DNA from: Lapidilactobacillus achengensis
GTDB taxonomy: Bacteria > Bacillota > Bacilli > Lactobacillales > Lactobacillaceae
DNA length: 32,739 nt
Reading direction: 5' to 3'
Assembly: GCF_003946655.1 (NCBI RefSeq)
Contig: NZ_RHOV01000025.1
Coordinates: forward strand, 1-32,739
Below the pieces are notes generated by a model, which was not told the origin of the DNA, ran no database searches, and saw nothing but the letters and a program-made list of their open reading frames with translations. The translations under genes and the position numbers were made by a program. The number at the start of each line of letters is the position of its first letter. Position 1 is the stretch's first letter. Shown piece after piece: positions 1 to 9,580 of this stretch.

Positions 1-13
1 CAGTTTGGGACAT
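1..13 (-). CDS. 5' end of a putative transposase (partial)
   Basis: An ATG on the minus strand at 13-11 is followed by codons for M-S-Q-T and runs out of the window. A purine-rich GAGGTAGG lies about six bases upstream, and a TATACT hexamer that could be a -10 box lies further up on the same strand. Four codons cannot identify a protein. The call rests on its position just inside an IS-like tip. Confidence 0.35.
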
Positions 14-91
14 CTATACCTACCTCGCTTACCTTTGGTTTAGTCACTTAAAGTATAGCACTAGGAGGCGTAGATGCCTTTTTATGTCATC

Positions 92-147
92 AAAAAAGTC
101 TAGAACTCCTGGTGTGAAATCATCTTTCAACACCAAAAATTCTAGAC
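92..147 (-). terminator. Terminator-like hairpin in the IS tip
   Basis: Read on the minus strand, the stem GTCTAGAA + TGGTGT / ACACCA + TTCTAGAC is followed directly by six T residues (positions 97-92). It could stop transcription entering the element from the mgtA side. There is no T-run in the plus direction, so it should not block transcription leaving the IS toward mgtA. Confidence 0.45.
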
Positions 148-174
148 CCAATATTATTAATTGGAGGTGATCGC

Positions 175-300
175 GTGTCAGCTGGTCCGCAAGCAAATCA
201 AGCTCAGATAGAAAATGAAGAAACAGAACCTGGAGGTAACCACCGATGTTATTTACAAATAAGAAGACCGCGATCGCTCACAATAAAGCCGCGGCCCTGA
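175..300 (+). CDS. Possible 41-codon leader peptide upstream of and overlapping mgtA
   Basis: A GTG at 175 sits behind a strong GGAGGTG (163-169) and opens a 41-codon frame that stops at TGA 298-300, inside mgtA but in another frame. Residues 13-19 read ENEETEP, an acidic run ending in proline. The next two codons (GGA GGT) form the ribosome binding site of mgtA. In enterobacteria, leader peptides with acidic/proline runs (MgtL type) control mgtA by Mg2+-dependent ribosome destabilisation. The same logic here is inference. The frame could be chance in an AT-rich spacer, and the IS starts only 26 bases upstream. Confidence 0.35.
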   Translation: MSAGPQANQAQIENEETEPGGNHRCYLQIRRPRSLTIKPRP

Positions 301-2867
301 TCAAGACTAGCCAACAATCCGCTGCCAGCGTGTTGGCGTCCTTGGCCACCCGAACCACGGGGTTGACCAGCGCTGAAGCCGCGGCTCGAATTGAAAAGTA
401 TGGTTTGAATCAGGTCATCACCCGTGAGAAAAATAGTAAATTGAAATTATTGGGTCAAGCTTTTCTAGACCCCTTTGTGATCGTCCTGATTTTCCTGGCG
501 ATCTTATCAGCGTTAACGGCGGATTACGATGGCGCGATCGTCATGACCATGATGATCCTTCTTTCCGTTGTTTTGCGCTTCGTTCAAGAATTACGGTCGC
601 AAAAGGCCAGCGCCGCGTTACAAAAAATGATTGAAAACACCTGCACCATTACCCGGCAGAATTTGACCAGTGAACGACCAATGACATCGGTGGTTCCTGG
701 TGACATCATTGAATTACGCACGGGTGACCTGATCCCGGCCGACGCCTATCTATTGAAGACGAAGGATCTGTTTTTGAATCAATCCTCGATCACCGGTGAG
801 GCGATGCCCGTTGAGAAATTCGCGGAGACGGCGCAGGCGTTGTCCGCTGATGAGGCCAGCGATAATCAAGTTTTTGACCGCAATAATTTGGTTTTTATGG
901 GGACGGATGTGCTCAGTGGTAGTGGGCAAGCGGTCATTCTTCAGACCGGGAGTCACACCTTGTTTGGCGATCTGGCCAAATTAGCCACTCAGAAGCGGGG
1001 CGCGACCCAATTCGATCGCGGCTTGCGGCGGATTTCGCGGCTTTTGATCGGGATGATGATCATTTTGGTGCCGATCGTTTTCCTAATCAACGCGCTGACG
1101 AAAGGTGACTGGACCCAGGCGTTCTTCTTCGCGGTGGCGGTGGCTGTCGGCCTGACGCCAGAAATGTTGCCGATGGTGGTCAACAGTAATTTGGCCAAAG
1201 GCGCGACAACGCTGGCGAAGAAGAAGGTAATTGTTAAAGAATTACGGGCGGTCCAGAACCTGGGCGCCGTCGACGTTCTGTGTACTGATAAGACTGGCAC
1301 CTTGACTCAAGATCAAATCACCTTGATGTCTCATTTGGATCCCCAAGGTAACAGTGACGCGCGGGTGTTACAGTACGCTTACATGAATTCCTACTATCAA
1401 ACAGGCTGGCGTAATTTGCTGGATCAAGCGGTGATCGACTACGGTCAAGCGACCAAGCACGCAACCTTAATGACCGATTTCCCAGCCGATCTGCACAAGG
1501 TCGATGAGATTCCCTTCGACTTCAATCGGCGGCGGCTCACGGTCGTCGTCAAGAATGATCAGCACCAGTGGATGGTCACTAAAGGCGCCTTCGAAGAAAT
1601 CATGAAAATCAGCGATCAGGTTGAGTGGGACGGTCAAGTGCAACCGTTAACGCCAGCGATCCAGGCGAAAATGGTGAATTTGAACCGGCAGTTGAATGAG
1701 GAAGGCATGCGGATTTTAGGCATCGCTTATCGCTTGGATGTTCATGAACAGGCCACCTACCAAATCAGTGACGAGCGCCATATGGTCTTCGCCGGATTGA
1801 TGGGCTTTCTTGATCCGGAGAAAGCGACCGCCAAACAAGCGATCCAACTTTTACAGGCCCATGGGGTCACGGTCAAGATTCTGACCGGGGACAACGGCGC
1901 GATCACCCAACATGTAGCGGGGAAAGTCGGCATTCGCGATACCAGCTACCTGGAAGGTCAGGCGTTAGTCGATCTCAGTGAGCAGGAATTGGCGGCAGTC
2001 GTGGAGGAACACGACTTGTTCGTCAAATTGAATCCGGTCCAGAAAGCGCGGATCATCAAGGTATTACAGGAGAAACACACCGTGGCTTTTATGGGCGATG
2101 GCATCAATGACGCTCCGGCGCTGCGGCAGGCGGACGTAGGTATTTCGGTGGATAACGCCGCCGATGTGACCAAGGAAGCTAGCCAAGTGATCCTGCTGGA
2201 AAAGAGCCTACTGGTGCTGGAGGACGGAATCATTGAGGGACGGACCGTTTATCGCAATACGATGAAGTATATTCGCATGACGATCGCGTCCAATTTCGGC
2301 AATGCGCTCAGTGTTTTGTTGGCGAGTATCTTCTTGCCATTTCTGCCCATGCTGTCACTGCAGATCCTAGTCCAAAACTTGATCTATGATCTGGCGCAAA
2401 TGTCCTTACCTTGGGATCACGTTGATGATGATTCCTTACGGGCGCCCACACCATGGCGCACACAAGGTCTGTTACGATTCGCTTTGATTTTTGGCCCGGT
2501 CAGCTCGATTTTTGATCTCATTACTTTCGCCTTCATGTGGTTCGTGCTCCAGGCTAATACTGTGGCGCAGGCCGGCATGTTCCAGACCGGCTGGTTCCTA
2601 GTCGGGCTCACGACCCAAAGCCTGATCATCTTCGTTTATCGGACGACGCAAGTGCCTTTCTTCAAGAGTAAAGCGGGCAAACCAGTGATCGTCGCGACGA
2701 TCGCGGCGATTCTGATGGGTTTTCTCGTTGTTTTCGGTCCTTTGCAACACACCTTTGGCTTTGTCGGCTTACCGAACCAATACTGGCTGTTTTTGCCGGT
2801 AGTGGTGTTGGCGTACTTGGTTTTATCCGACTTCCTAAAGGAGAAATTACGGATCGACTTGAACTGA
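246..2867 (+). CDS. mgtA: Magnesium-translocating P-type ATPase
   Basis: Membrane pump of the type IIIB P-ATPases that imports Mg2+ at the cost of ATP. The 873-residue protein has the full order: N-terminal cation-ATPase domain, TGEA actuator motif, phosphorylation site DKTGTLT with the acceptor D348, hinge motif GDGINDAP near residue 617, and a C-terminal membrane bundle. The YDLAQMSLPWDHVDD stretch is characteristic of MgtA/MgtB rather than Ca2+ or Na+/K+ pumps. The ATG at 246 has GGAGG at 232-236, and an in-frame TAA at 237-239 excludes a longer start. It is monocistronic, with a strong terminator downstream. No M-box-like leader or convincing promoter is seen; an IS tip lies 97 bases upstream and may have separated the gene from its native control region. 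Confidence 0.95.
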   Translation: MLFTNKKTAIAHNKAAALIKTSQQSAASVLASLATRTTGLTSAEAAARIEKYGLNQVITREKNSKLKLLGQAFLDPFVIVLIFLAILSALTADYDGAIVMTMMILLSVVLRFVQELRSQKASAALQKMIENTCTITRQNLTSERPMTSVVPGDIIELRTGDLIPADAYLLKTKDLFLNQSSITGEAMPVEKFAETAQALSADEASDNQVFDRNNLVFMGTDVLSGSGQAVILQTGSHTLFGDLAKLATQKRGATQFDRGLRRISRLLIGMMIILVPIVFLINALTKGDWTQAFFFAVAVAVGLTPEMLPMVVNSNLAKGATTLAKKKVIVKELRAVQNLGAVDVLCTDKTGTLTQDQITLMSHLDPQGNSDARVLQYAYMNSYYQTGWRNLLDQAVIDYGQATKHATLMTDFPADLHKVDEIPFDFNRRRLTVVVKNDQHQWMVTKGAFEEIMKISDQVEWDGQVQPLTPAIQAKMVNLNRQLNEEGMRILGIAYRLDVHEQATYQISDERHMVFAGLMGFLDPEKATAKQAIQLLQAHGVTVKILTGDNGAITQHVAGKVGIRDTSYLEGQALVDLSEQELAAVVEEHDLFVKLNPVQKARIIKVLQEKHTVAFMGDGINDAPALRQADVGISVDNAADVTKEASQVILLEKSLLVLEDGIIEGRTVYRNTMKYIRMTIASNFGNALSVLLASIFLPFLPMLSLQILVQNLIYDLAQMSLPWDHVDDDSLRAPTPWRTQGLLRFALIFGPVSSIFDLITFAFMWFVLQANTVAQAGMFQTGWFLVGLTTQSLIIFVYRTTQVPFFKSKAGKPVIVATIAAILMGFLVVFGPLQHTFGFVGLPNQYWLFLPVVVLAYLVLSDFLKEKLRIDLN

Positions 2868-2898
2868 GTTAGCAATCGAATGAGACAGTTATAAAACA

Positions 2899-2952
2899 GC
2901 AGCCGGCAGCGCTTGTGGGTGTAAACCTTCACAAGCGCTGCCGGTTGTTTTT
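2899..2952 (+). terminator. Terminator of mgtA
   Basis: A perfect 15-bp stem (2903-2917 with 2930-2944), rich in G/C, with a 12-base loop, is followed by TTGTTTTT. Confidence 0.9.
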
Positions 2953-2980
2953 CTGTGCTTCTCTTCACAGACAGCGGCAA

Positions 2981-2994
2981 TGATAACGCTTTTT
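2981..2994 (+). promoter_or_regulatory. Candidate cre (CcpA) site upstream of pdhA
   Basis: TGATAACGCTTTTT matches the core of the Gram-positive catabolite-response consensus (TGNAANCGNTNNCA) at most positions, including the central CG, but lacks the final CA. It lies about 120 bases before pdhA. The link to carbon control is inference. Confidence 0.3.
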
Positions 2995-3001
2995 TGTAAT
3001 C

Positions 3002-4215
<1,214 letters not shown>

Positions 4216-4216
4216 A

Positions 4217-5194
4217 ATGGCCCAAAAAACAATGATCCAGGCAATCACCGATGCCATGGCGATTGAATTAGCCAACGATGATAATGTTTTAGTTTTCGGT
4301 GAAGACGTTGGTAAAAACGGTGGTGTCTTCCGGGCCACGGAAGGCTTGCAAGCAAAATTCGGCGAAGATCGCGTTTTTGATACCCCCTTGGCGGAATCAG
4401 GCATCGGTGGGTTGTCGATCGGCTTGGCTTTAGAAGGCTTCCGCCCGGTTCCCGAGATCCAATTCTTCGGCTTCATTCTTGAGACGATGGATTCAATCGG
4501 CGGGCAAATGGCGCGGATGCGTTACCGAATGGGGAATACTCGGCAAATGCCGATCACGATCCGCGCGCCGTTTGGTGGCGGGGTCCATACGCCGGAAATG
4601 CACTCGGATAATTTCGAGGGCTTGATCACTTCTTTCCCAGGGATCCGCGTTGTGGTCCCAAGCAATCCCTATGACGCCAAGGGTCTCTTGATCAGCGCGA
4701 TCCGGAGCAATGATCCAGTGATGTATTTGGAACATATGAAATTGTATCGCTCTTTCCGTGACGAAGTGCCTGATGGCGAGTATACCGTGCCATTGGATCA
4801 GGCCAATATCACCCGGCCTGGCCGCGATGTGACCATCGTGACTTATGGCGCGATGGTTCGCGAGGCGGCCAAGGCCGCAGACGAGTTAGCGAAAGAGAAT
4901 ATCGAAGTGGAAGTGATTGATCTGCGGACGATCGCGCCATTAGATATGAAGACGATCATCACCTCCGTCGAAAAAACAGGGCGGGCCGTCGTTGTTCAAG
5001 AAGCACAGCGCCAGGCCGGCGTCGGTAATCAGGTGATCTCAGAGATTTCCCAACGGGCGATCTTGAATCTGCAAGCGCCGATCGGTTTCGTAGCGGCTCC
5101 GGATACACCGTTCCCATTTGGCCAGGCCGAGACAGCGTGGCTCCCCAATGCCAGTGATATTGTTGCCGAAGTTAAGAAAACCGTGAATTTCTAG
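4217..5194 (+). CDS. pdhB: Pyruvate dehydrogenase E1 component, beta subunit
   Basis: E1-beta partners E1-alpha in the heterotetramer and helps form the TPP site. The protein has 325 residues, the usual length, with the transketolase pyrimidine-binding domain in the first half and the transketolase C-terminal domain from about residue 195. The frame is open further upstream to 4151, but ATG 4217 is the likely start: it follows GGGGAGG (4201-4207) and yields the typical [11 protein letters not shown]-terminus. It lies between pdhA and pdhC in one operon. Confidence 0.95.
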   Translation: MAQKTMIQAITDAMAIELANDDNVLVFGEDVGKNGGVFRATEGLQAKFGEDRVFDTPLAESGIGGLSIGLALEGFRPVPEIQFFGFILETMDSIGGQMARMRYRMGNTRQMPITIRAPFGGGVHTPEMHSDNFEGLITSFPGIRVVVPSNPYDAKGLLISAIRSNDPVMYLEHMKLYRSFRDEVPDGEYTVPLDQANITRPGRDVTIVTYGAMVREAAKAADELAKENIEVEVIDLRTIAPLDMKTIITSVEKTGRAVVVQEAQRQAGVGNQVISEISQRAILNLQAPIGFVAAPDTPFPFGQAETAWLPNASDIVAEVKKTVNF

Positions 5195-5216
5195 AAAAGT
5201 TGGAGGTCAGATAATC

Positions 5217-6827
5217 GTGAGTTATATTTTTAAATTACCTGAATTAGGTGAAGGCATCGCGGAAGGCGAGATCGTTAAGTGGCACGTGGCCCCTGGTGAT
5301 CAAGTTAAAGAAGACGATATCATCCTCGAAGTCCAAAACGACAAATCAGTTGAAGAGATTCCCTCGCCAACTGACGGTCAAGTGACGAAAATTTTAGCCA
5401 ACGAAGGGGACACGGTCACGGTCGGCGAACCACTGATTGAATTTAATGGTTCTGGTGAAGAGCCGGCGCCAACTGCCGCTCCAGCAGCCGCAGTCGCGCC
5501 GAATACGCCTACGACACCGGCGGCACCGGTAGCGGCTGGGTATTACCAATTCAAATTGCCTGAGCTGGGTGAAGGGATCGCGGAAGGCGAAATCGTTAAA
5601 TGGCATGTGGCTCCTGGTGAAACTATCAACGAGGACGACACGTTGCTGGAAGTTCAAAACGATAAGTCAGTCGAAGAAATCCCTTCACCAGTCACCGGGA
5701 AAGTGATCCAATTGATTGCTAATGAAGGGGAGACGGTCACCGTTGGTCAACCGCTCGTTGAAATCGACGCGCCTGAGGCCAACCCGATCGGTGGCGCCAC
5801 GGCGGCTACGGCGCCAGTGGCCAGCCCAACCAATAGTGCCGTGACACCAGTGGCGGCGCCAACAGTCGCGACCAGCACGCCTGGCCAGCCCATCTTGGCC
5901 CTGCCTTCAGTGCGGCTGTTTGCTCGGGAACAAGGGGTCGATCTGGCTCAGGTGACGGCCACCGGCGCTCATGGCCGGATCACGAAAGATGATGTGACCC
6001 GGGCCGCTGGTGGTGCGCCTGTGGCGACGGCCACCGTTGCTACCCCAACGGTCGCGGCGTCTGCGGCTCCGGCAACCGCTGCTCCAGCGGCGACGACCGC
6101 GCCAACGCCGTTACCAGCATTTGCCAACGAAACCCGGGAGAAGATGTCGCCAATGCGTAAGGCCATCGCCAAAGCAATGGTGACCAGCAAACACACCGCG
6201 CCACATGTGACTCATTTCGATGAAGTCGAAGTGTCCGCGCTGATGGCGCACCGTAAACGTTTCAAGCAAGTGGCTGCTGATAAAGGCATCAAGTTGACGT
6301 TTTTACCATACGTTGTCAAAGCGTTGGTGATCGTGTTACGCGACTTCCCGATCCTCAACGCGTCGTTGGATGACGCCACGCAAGAAATCGTTTATAAGCA
6401 TTACTTCAATGTGGGCATTGCCACAGATACACCACACGGTTTGTACGTGCCGAACATCAAGGATGCGGATCGCAAGAGTATTTTCACAATTGCTCAGGAA
6501 ATTTCTGAAAACGCCCAGAAGGCGCAAGATAACAAGTTGAAACCAGATGAAATGGCTCATGGGTCAATGACCATCAGTAATATTGGTTCGTTAGGTGGCG
6601 GCTGGTTTACGCCTGTGATCAATTACCCAGAAGACGCGATCCTAGGCATCGGTAAAATCGCCAAGGAGCCAACGGTCAATGGGGATGGCGAAATCGTGGT
6701 CGGTAATATGCTGAAGTTGTCCTTATCTTTCGATCACCGTTTGATTGATGGCGCCACGGCGCAAAAGGCACTGAACGAATTGAAGCAGTTGTTAGCAGAT
6801 CCAGAATTACTGTTGATGGAGGGATAA
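5217..6827 (+). CDS. pdhC: Dihydrolipoamide acetyltransferase (E2 of PDH), two lipoyl domains
   Basis: E2 forms the core of the PDH complex and transfers acetyl groups from lipoyl arms to CoA. Domains in order: lipoyl domain 1 (about residues 2-78, lipoyl lysine K43 in NDKSVEE), Ala/Pro linker, lipoyl domain 2 (about 109-185, K150 in an identical motif), a longer Ala/Pro/Thr linker, peripheral subunit-binding domain (about 224-262), another linker, and the catalytic domain ending in DHRLIDG with H507 and D511. The 536 residues fit a two-lipoyl E2. The GTG start follows GGAGGT. The lipoyl domains are near-identical in protein but differ at many synonymous sites, so the duplication is not recent. 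Confidence 0.95.
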   Translation: MSYIFKLPELGEGIAEGEIVKWHVAPGDQVKEDDIILEVQNDKSVEEIPSPTDGQVTKILANEGDTVTVGEPLIEFNGSGEEPAPTAAPAAAVAPNTPTTPAAPVAAGYYQFKLPELGEGIAEGEIVKWHVAPGETINEDDTLLEVQNDKSVEEIPSPVTGKVIQLIANEGETVTVGQPLVEIDAPEANPIGGATAATAPVASPTNSAVTPVAAPTVATSTPGQPILALPSVRLFAREQGVDLAQVTATGAHGRITKDDVTRAAGGAPVATATVATPTVAASAAPATAAPAATTAPTPLPAFANETREKMSPMRKAIAKAMVTSKHTAPHVTHFDEVEVSALMAHRKRFKQVAADKGIKLTFLPYVVKALVIVLRDFPILNASLDDATQEIVYKHYFNVGIATDTPHGLYVPNIKDADRKSIFTIAQEISENAQKAQDNKLKPDEMAHGSMTISNIGSLGGGWFTPVINYPEDAILGIGKIAKEPTVNGDGEIVVGNMLKLSLSFDHRLIDGATAQKALNELKQLLADPELLLMEG

Positions 6828-6833
6828 TTAAAG

Positions 6834-8240
6834 ATGGTTGTTGGTGATTTTGCAATTGATTTAGAGACAGTTGTGATCGGTGCGGGCCCTGGTGGCTATG
6901 TGGCGGCGATTCACGCGGCCGAATTGGGCCAAAAGGTTACCGTGATCGAACGCGAATATGTCGGTGGCGTTTGCCTAAACGTAGGCTGTATCCCGTCGAA
7001 GGCCTTGATCAACGCGGGCCATCGTCTCCAAGAAGCGCGTGACGCTAGCGCTTTTGGCATCAGCAAGACGGACGCGACCATCGATTTCGCGAAGACCCAA
7101 GATTGGAAGCAACACCAAGTGGTGGAGCGGCTGACCGGTGGGGTGCGGATGTTATTCAAGAAGCACAAGATCGACTTGATCGAGGGCGATGCCTTTCTGA
7201 AAGATGACCACAGTTTGCGGGTGATCAAGTCAGATAGCGCCCAAACCTACACGTTCAAAAATCTGATCATCGCCACTGGCTCGCGTCCGGTGGAAATCAA
7301 AGGGTTCAAGTTTGAGCAACGGGTCGTGGATTCGACAGGCGGTCTGAATCTGCCGGAAGTCCCGAAAGAATTGGTGGTTATTGGCGGTGGCTATATCGGT
7401 TCTGAATTAGCGGGTGCATACGCTAATCTTGGCGCCCATGTCACGATTTTGGAAGGCACACCGTCGATCTTACCGAACTTCGATCAAGATATGGTTAAGT
7501 TGGTGTTGGATAGCTTCAAGAAACGCGGCGTGACCGTGATCACCAAGGCGATGGCTCAGTCAGCGACTAACTTTGACGATCATGTTGAAATCAAATATGA
7601 AGTCAATGGTCAAACTGAAACAATCAAGGCTGATTATGTGATGGTAACCGTGGGTCGTCGTCCCAATACCAATGATATGGGCCTCGAACAAGCTGGGGTC
7701 ACAGTGGGTGAACGGGGATTATTGCCGGTAGACAATCAGGGCCGGACGAATAAACCGAATATTTACGCGATCGGTGACATTGTTGCTGGCGCGGCGTTGG
7801 CGCATAAGGCGTCATACGAAGGCAAGGTCGCGGCGGAGGCGATCAGCGGCAAACCGGCCGCTGTGGATTATCGGGCGATGCCGGCCGTTTGTTATACCGA
7901 TCCAGAGTTAGCTTCGACTGGCTTGACCTTAAAGGAAGCCAAGGCGGCGGGTTATGACGCGAAATCTGATAAGTTCCCATTCATGGCCAATGGACGCGCG
8001 ATTTCATTGAACGCCACAGAAGGTTTCGTCAAGTTGATTTCCAACAAGGCGGACGGGACTTTACTGGGCGCTCAGATTGCCGGTTCCGGTGCCAGTGACT
8101 TGATCTCGGAATTAACCTTGGCCGTTGAAGGCGGCATGAATATCACCGATATCGCCTTAACGATCCATCCTCATCCAACGCTAAGTGAGGCCATTATGGA
8201 TGCCGCTGATGTGGCAGAAGGCTTCCCAACAAATATTTAA
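6834..8240 (+). CDS. pdhD: Dihydrolipoamide dehydrogenase (E3 of PDH)
   Basis: This flavoprotein reoxidises the dihydrolipoyl arms of E2 and passes electrons to NAD+. The 468 residues show the FAD-binding GAGPGG near the N-terminus, the redox pair C47/C52 in GGVCLNVGCIPSKA, the NAD-binding GGGYIGSE, the second FAD motif ending in AIGD, and the C-terminal HPHPTLSE that carries the active-site base. The ATG follows GGAGGG. It is the last gene of the operon, six bases after pdhC and followed by a terminator. Confidence 0.95.
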   Translation: MVVGDFAIDLETVVIGAGPGGYVAAIHAAELGQKVTVIEREYVGGVCLNVGCIPSKALINAGHRLQEARDASAFGISKTDATIDFAKTQDWKQHQVVERLTGGVRMLFKKHKIDLIEGDAFLKDDHSLRVIKSDSAQTYTFKNLIIATGSRPVEIKGFKFEQRVVDSTGGLNLPEVPKELVVIGGGYIGSELAGAYANLGAHVTILEGTPSILPNFDQDMVKLVLDSFKKRGVTVITKAMAQSATNFDDHVEIKYEVNGQTETIKADYVMVTVGRRPNTNDMGLEQAGVTVGERGLLPVDNQGRTNKPNIYAIGDIVAGAALAHKASYEGKVAAEAISGKPAAVDYRAMPAVCYTDPELASTGLTLKEAKAAGYDAKSDKFPFMANGRAISLNATEGFVKLISNKADGTLLGAQIAGSGASDLISELTLAVEGGMNITDIALTIHPHPTLSEAIMDAADVAEGFPTNI

Positions 8241-8250
8241 GAGAACAATG

Positions 8251-8285
8251 AAATCCTTGGTTGTCGCAACCAGGGATTTTTTTCT
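8251..8285 (+). terminator. Terminator of the pdh operon
   Basis: AATCCTTGGTTG pairs with CAACCAGGGATT (one G-U pair) across a three-base loop, followed by a run of seven T. Confidence 0.85.
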
Positions 8286-8405
8286 GTGGGACCGCGCAGT
8301 GCTAACACAGGAATTTATGGCCCCATTGACTTTTTGGTGGCGAAAGCCAGGCAGAACGAGTAGAATATGATAAGATAACGTCTAAAAGACGATTTAGGAG
8401 CGCAT

Positions 8406-8687
8406 ATGGAACACAATTACAGTTATCCGTTAGATCCAGACTGGTCCACCGCCGAGATTTTGTTGGTGATGCATCTTTATAATTTAGTTGAAGCGGCTTA
8501 TGAGCATCAAGTCAGTGTCGCTGAATTTCGGAATGTCTGGCATGAGTATACTCACTTTTATCCGGCAAAAATGGATCAACGGCGTTTGGATCATGAATTC
8601 AACGCCGTCAGTGGCTATTCGATCTATCGGGTGCAGCAAGCGGTCAACCAAGCGGCGCCGGGACAAAAGACGATTACGATGAAATGA
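8406..8687 (+). CDS. UPF0223 family protein (YktA-like)
   Basis: A 93-residue cytoplasmic protein of unknown function. The N-terminal YSYPLDPDWSTAEI and the central SGYSIY stretch are hallmarks of UPF0223, a small all-helical Firmicute family. The ATG follows TAGGAGCGCAT. It sits nine bases before the inositol monophosphatase family gene, matching the common lactobacillar pair. That gives context but no function. No clear promoter is visible; a small CGTCT/AGACG hairpin (8379-8391) lies in the leader. Confidence 0.85.
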   Translation: MEHNYSYPLDPDWSTAEILLVMHLYNLVEAAYEHQVSVAEFRNVWHEYTHFYPAKMDQRRLDHEFNAVSGYSIYRVQQAVNQAAPGQKTITMK

Positions 8688-8696
8688 GGGAGCAGC

Positions 8697-9470
8697 ATGA
8701 TTTTCGAGCCATTAAAAATCCAATATGATCTAGTGAGCTGGCTGTCACTGGCCGGTGATCGGATCAGGCAAAGCATGCTGGGACCAATTCAAGTTAGTAC
8801 GAAATCAGGGCCAAACGATTTGGTGACCAATATTGATCGTCAGATCGAACAGTTTTATGTCCAGCAAATTCGGGCGGCTTATCCGGAAGCCCAAATTTGC
8901 GGTGAGGAAGGCTTCGGTGATCGGATCAGCGATCTGCATGGGTTGGTTTTCTTCGTGGATCCGATTGATGGGACGATGAATTTCGTGCGCCAACGGCAGA
9001 ATTTCGCGACGATGATCGGCGTGTTTCTCGATGGACAACCACTGGTGGGCGCGATCGCCGATGTGATGCGGTCTGAATTGATCGTTGGGGGCCCGCAGAT
9101 CGGCGTTCAGTTCAATGGCCGACCAATCACCCTACCAGACCAGCAAACGCTGGCAGATGGGCTCCTAGGCGTTAATGCGCTGATGTATGCCCATGACCGC
9201 TACCAATTACAGGCGCTGGCCGCTCAAACGTCAGGCGTTCGGGTAATTGGGAGCGCGGGGTTAGAATTCATGAGTCTGATCACCAATCAGCAGATCGGCT
9301 ATATTTCCGCCTTATCTCCTTGGGACGTGGCGGCTGGCTGGGCGATCGGTAGCGCCTTAGGCTTAGAAGTTCATAATTTGGCCGGGACCACGCCTGCGTT
9401 GCGGCAACGCGAAGTGATCGTGGCTGGAATTCCGGCGATTTGGCCCGCTTTTAAAAAGTTGCAAAACTGA
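8697..9470 (+). CDS. Inositol monophosphatase family protein
   Basis: A Mg2+-dependent sugar-phosphate phosphatase of the IMPase/SuhB fold, 257 residues. All metal-binding motifs are present: GEEG (E70/E71), DPIDGT (D88 and D91) and WDVAAG (D210). The ATG has GAGGGAG upstream. It is translated with the UPF0223 gene. Family members act on inositol phosphates, fructose-1,6-bisphosphate or 3'-phosphoadenosine 5'-phosphate; the sequence alone does not show which, so I give no symbol. Confidence 0.9.
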   Translation: MIFEPLKIQYDLVSWLSLAGDRIRQSMLGPIQVSTKSGPNDLVTNIDRQIEQFYVQQIRAAYPEAQICGEEGFGDRISDLHGLVFFVDPIDGTMNFVRQRQNFATMIGVFLDGQPLVGAIADVMRSELIVGGPQIGVQFNGRPITLPDQQTLADGLLGVNALMYAHDRYQLQALAAQTSGVRVIGSAGLEFMSLITNQQIGYISALSPWDVAAGWAIGSALGLEVHNLAGTTPALRQREVIVAGIPAIWPAFKKLQN

Positions 9471-9512
9471 AACCGGTTTTATGAATAATTTTCTGTAAGC
9501 GGCTGGTTTTTT
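9470..9512 (+). terminator. Weak terminator after the IMPase gene
   Basis: AAACCGG (9470-9476) pairs with CTGGTTT (9503-9509) with one G-U pair and a long loop, followed by a T-rich run. Probably partial. Confidence 0.4.
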
Positions 9513-9580
9513 GTGTTATTATCTTACTTGACTGTGTCACAACAAGAGCGTACTTATGCATTTTGGAAGGAAGAAAATCA

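Larger units (their letters stand above)
1..149 (-). mobile_element. Terminal part of an insertion sequence (ISL3-like, tentative)
   Basis: The block ends at GGGTCTAGAATTTTTGGTGT (read on the minus strand, ending at 149) and holds a start codon with a ribosome binding site facing out of the window. An inverted repeat lies just inside the tip: GTCTAGAA (98-105) and TGGTGT (110-115) pair with ACACCA (130-135) and TTCTAGAC (140-147). The composition and tip layout recall lactobacillar ISL3-family elements, but only 149 bases are visible and the family call is from memory. The other end and any target duplication lie outside the window. Confidence 0.5.

Noticed and set aside
61-90. AGGC/GCCT stem followed by TTTTT in the IS as a plus-strand terminator
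   Set aside because: The stem is only four pairs; too weak to call.
150-245. Mg2+ riboswitch (M-box or ykoK type) before mgtA
   Set aside because: Fewer than 100 bases remain between the IS and mgtA and no conserved M-box core is visible.
8185-8370. Plus-strand frame over the end of pdhD and its terminator
   Set aside because: It overlaps pdhD in another frame and reads through a terminator hairpin with T-run (FFLWD-type residues); a shadow frame.
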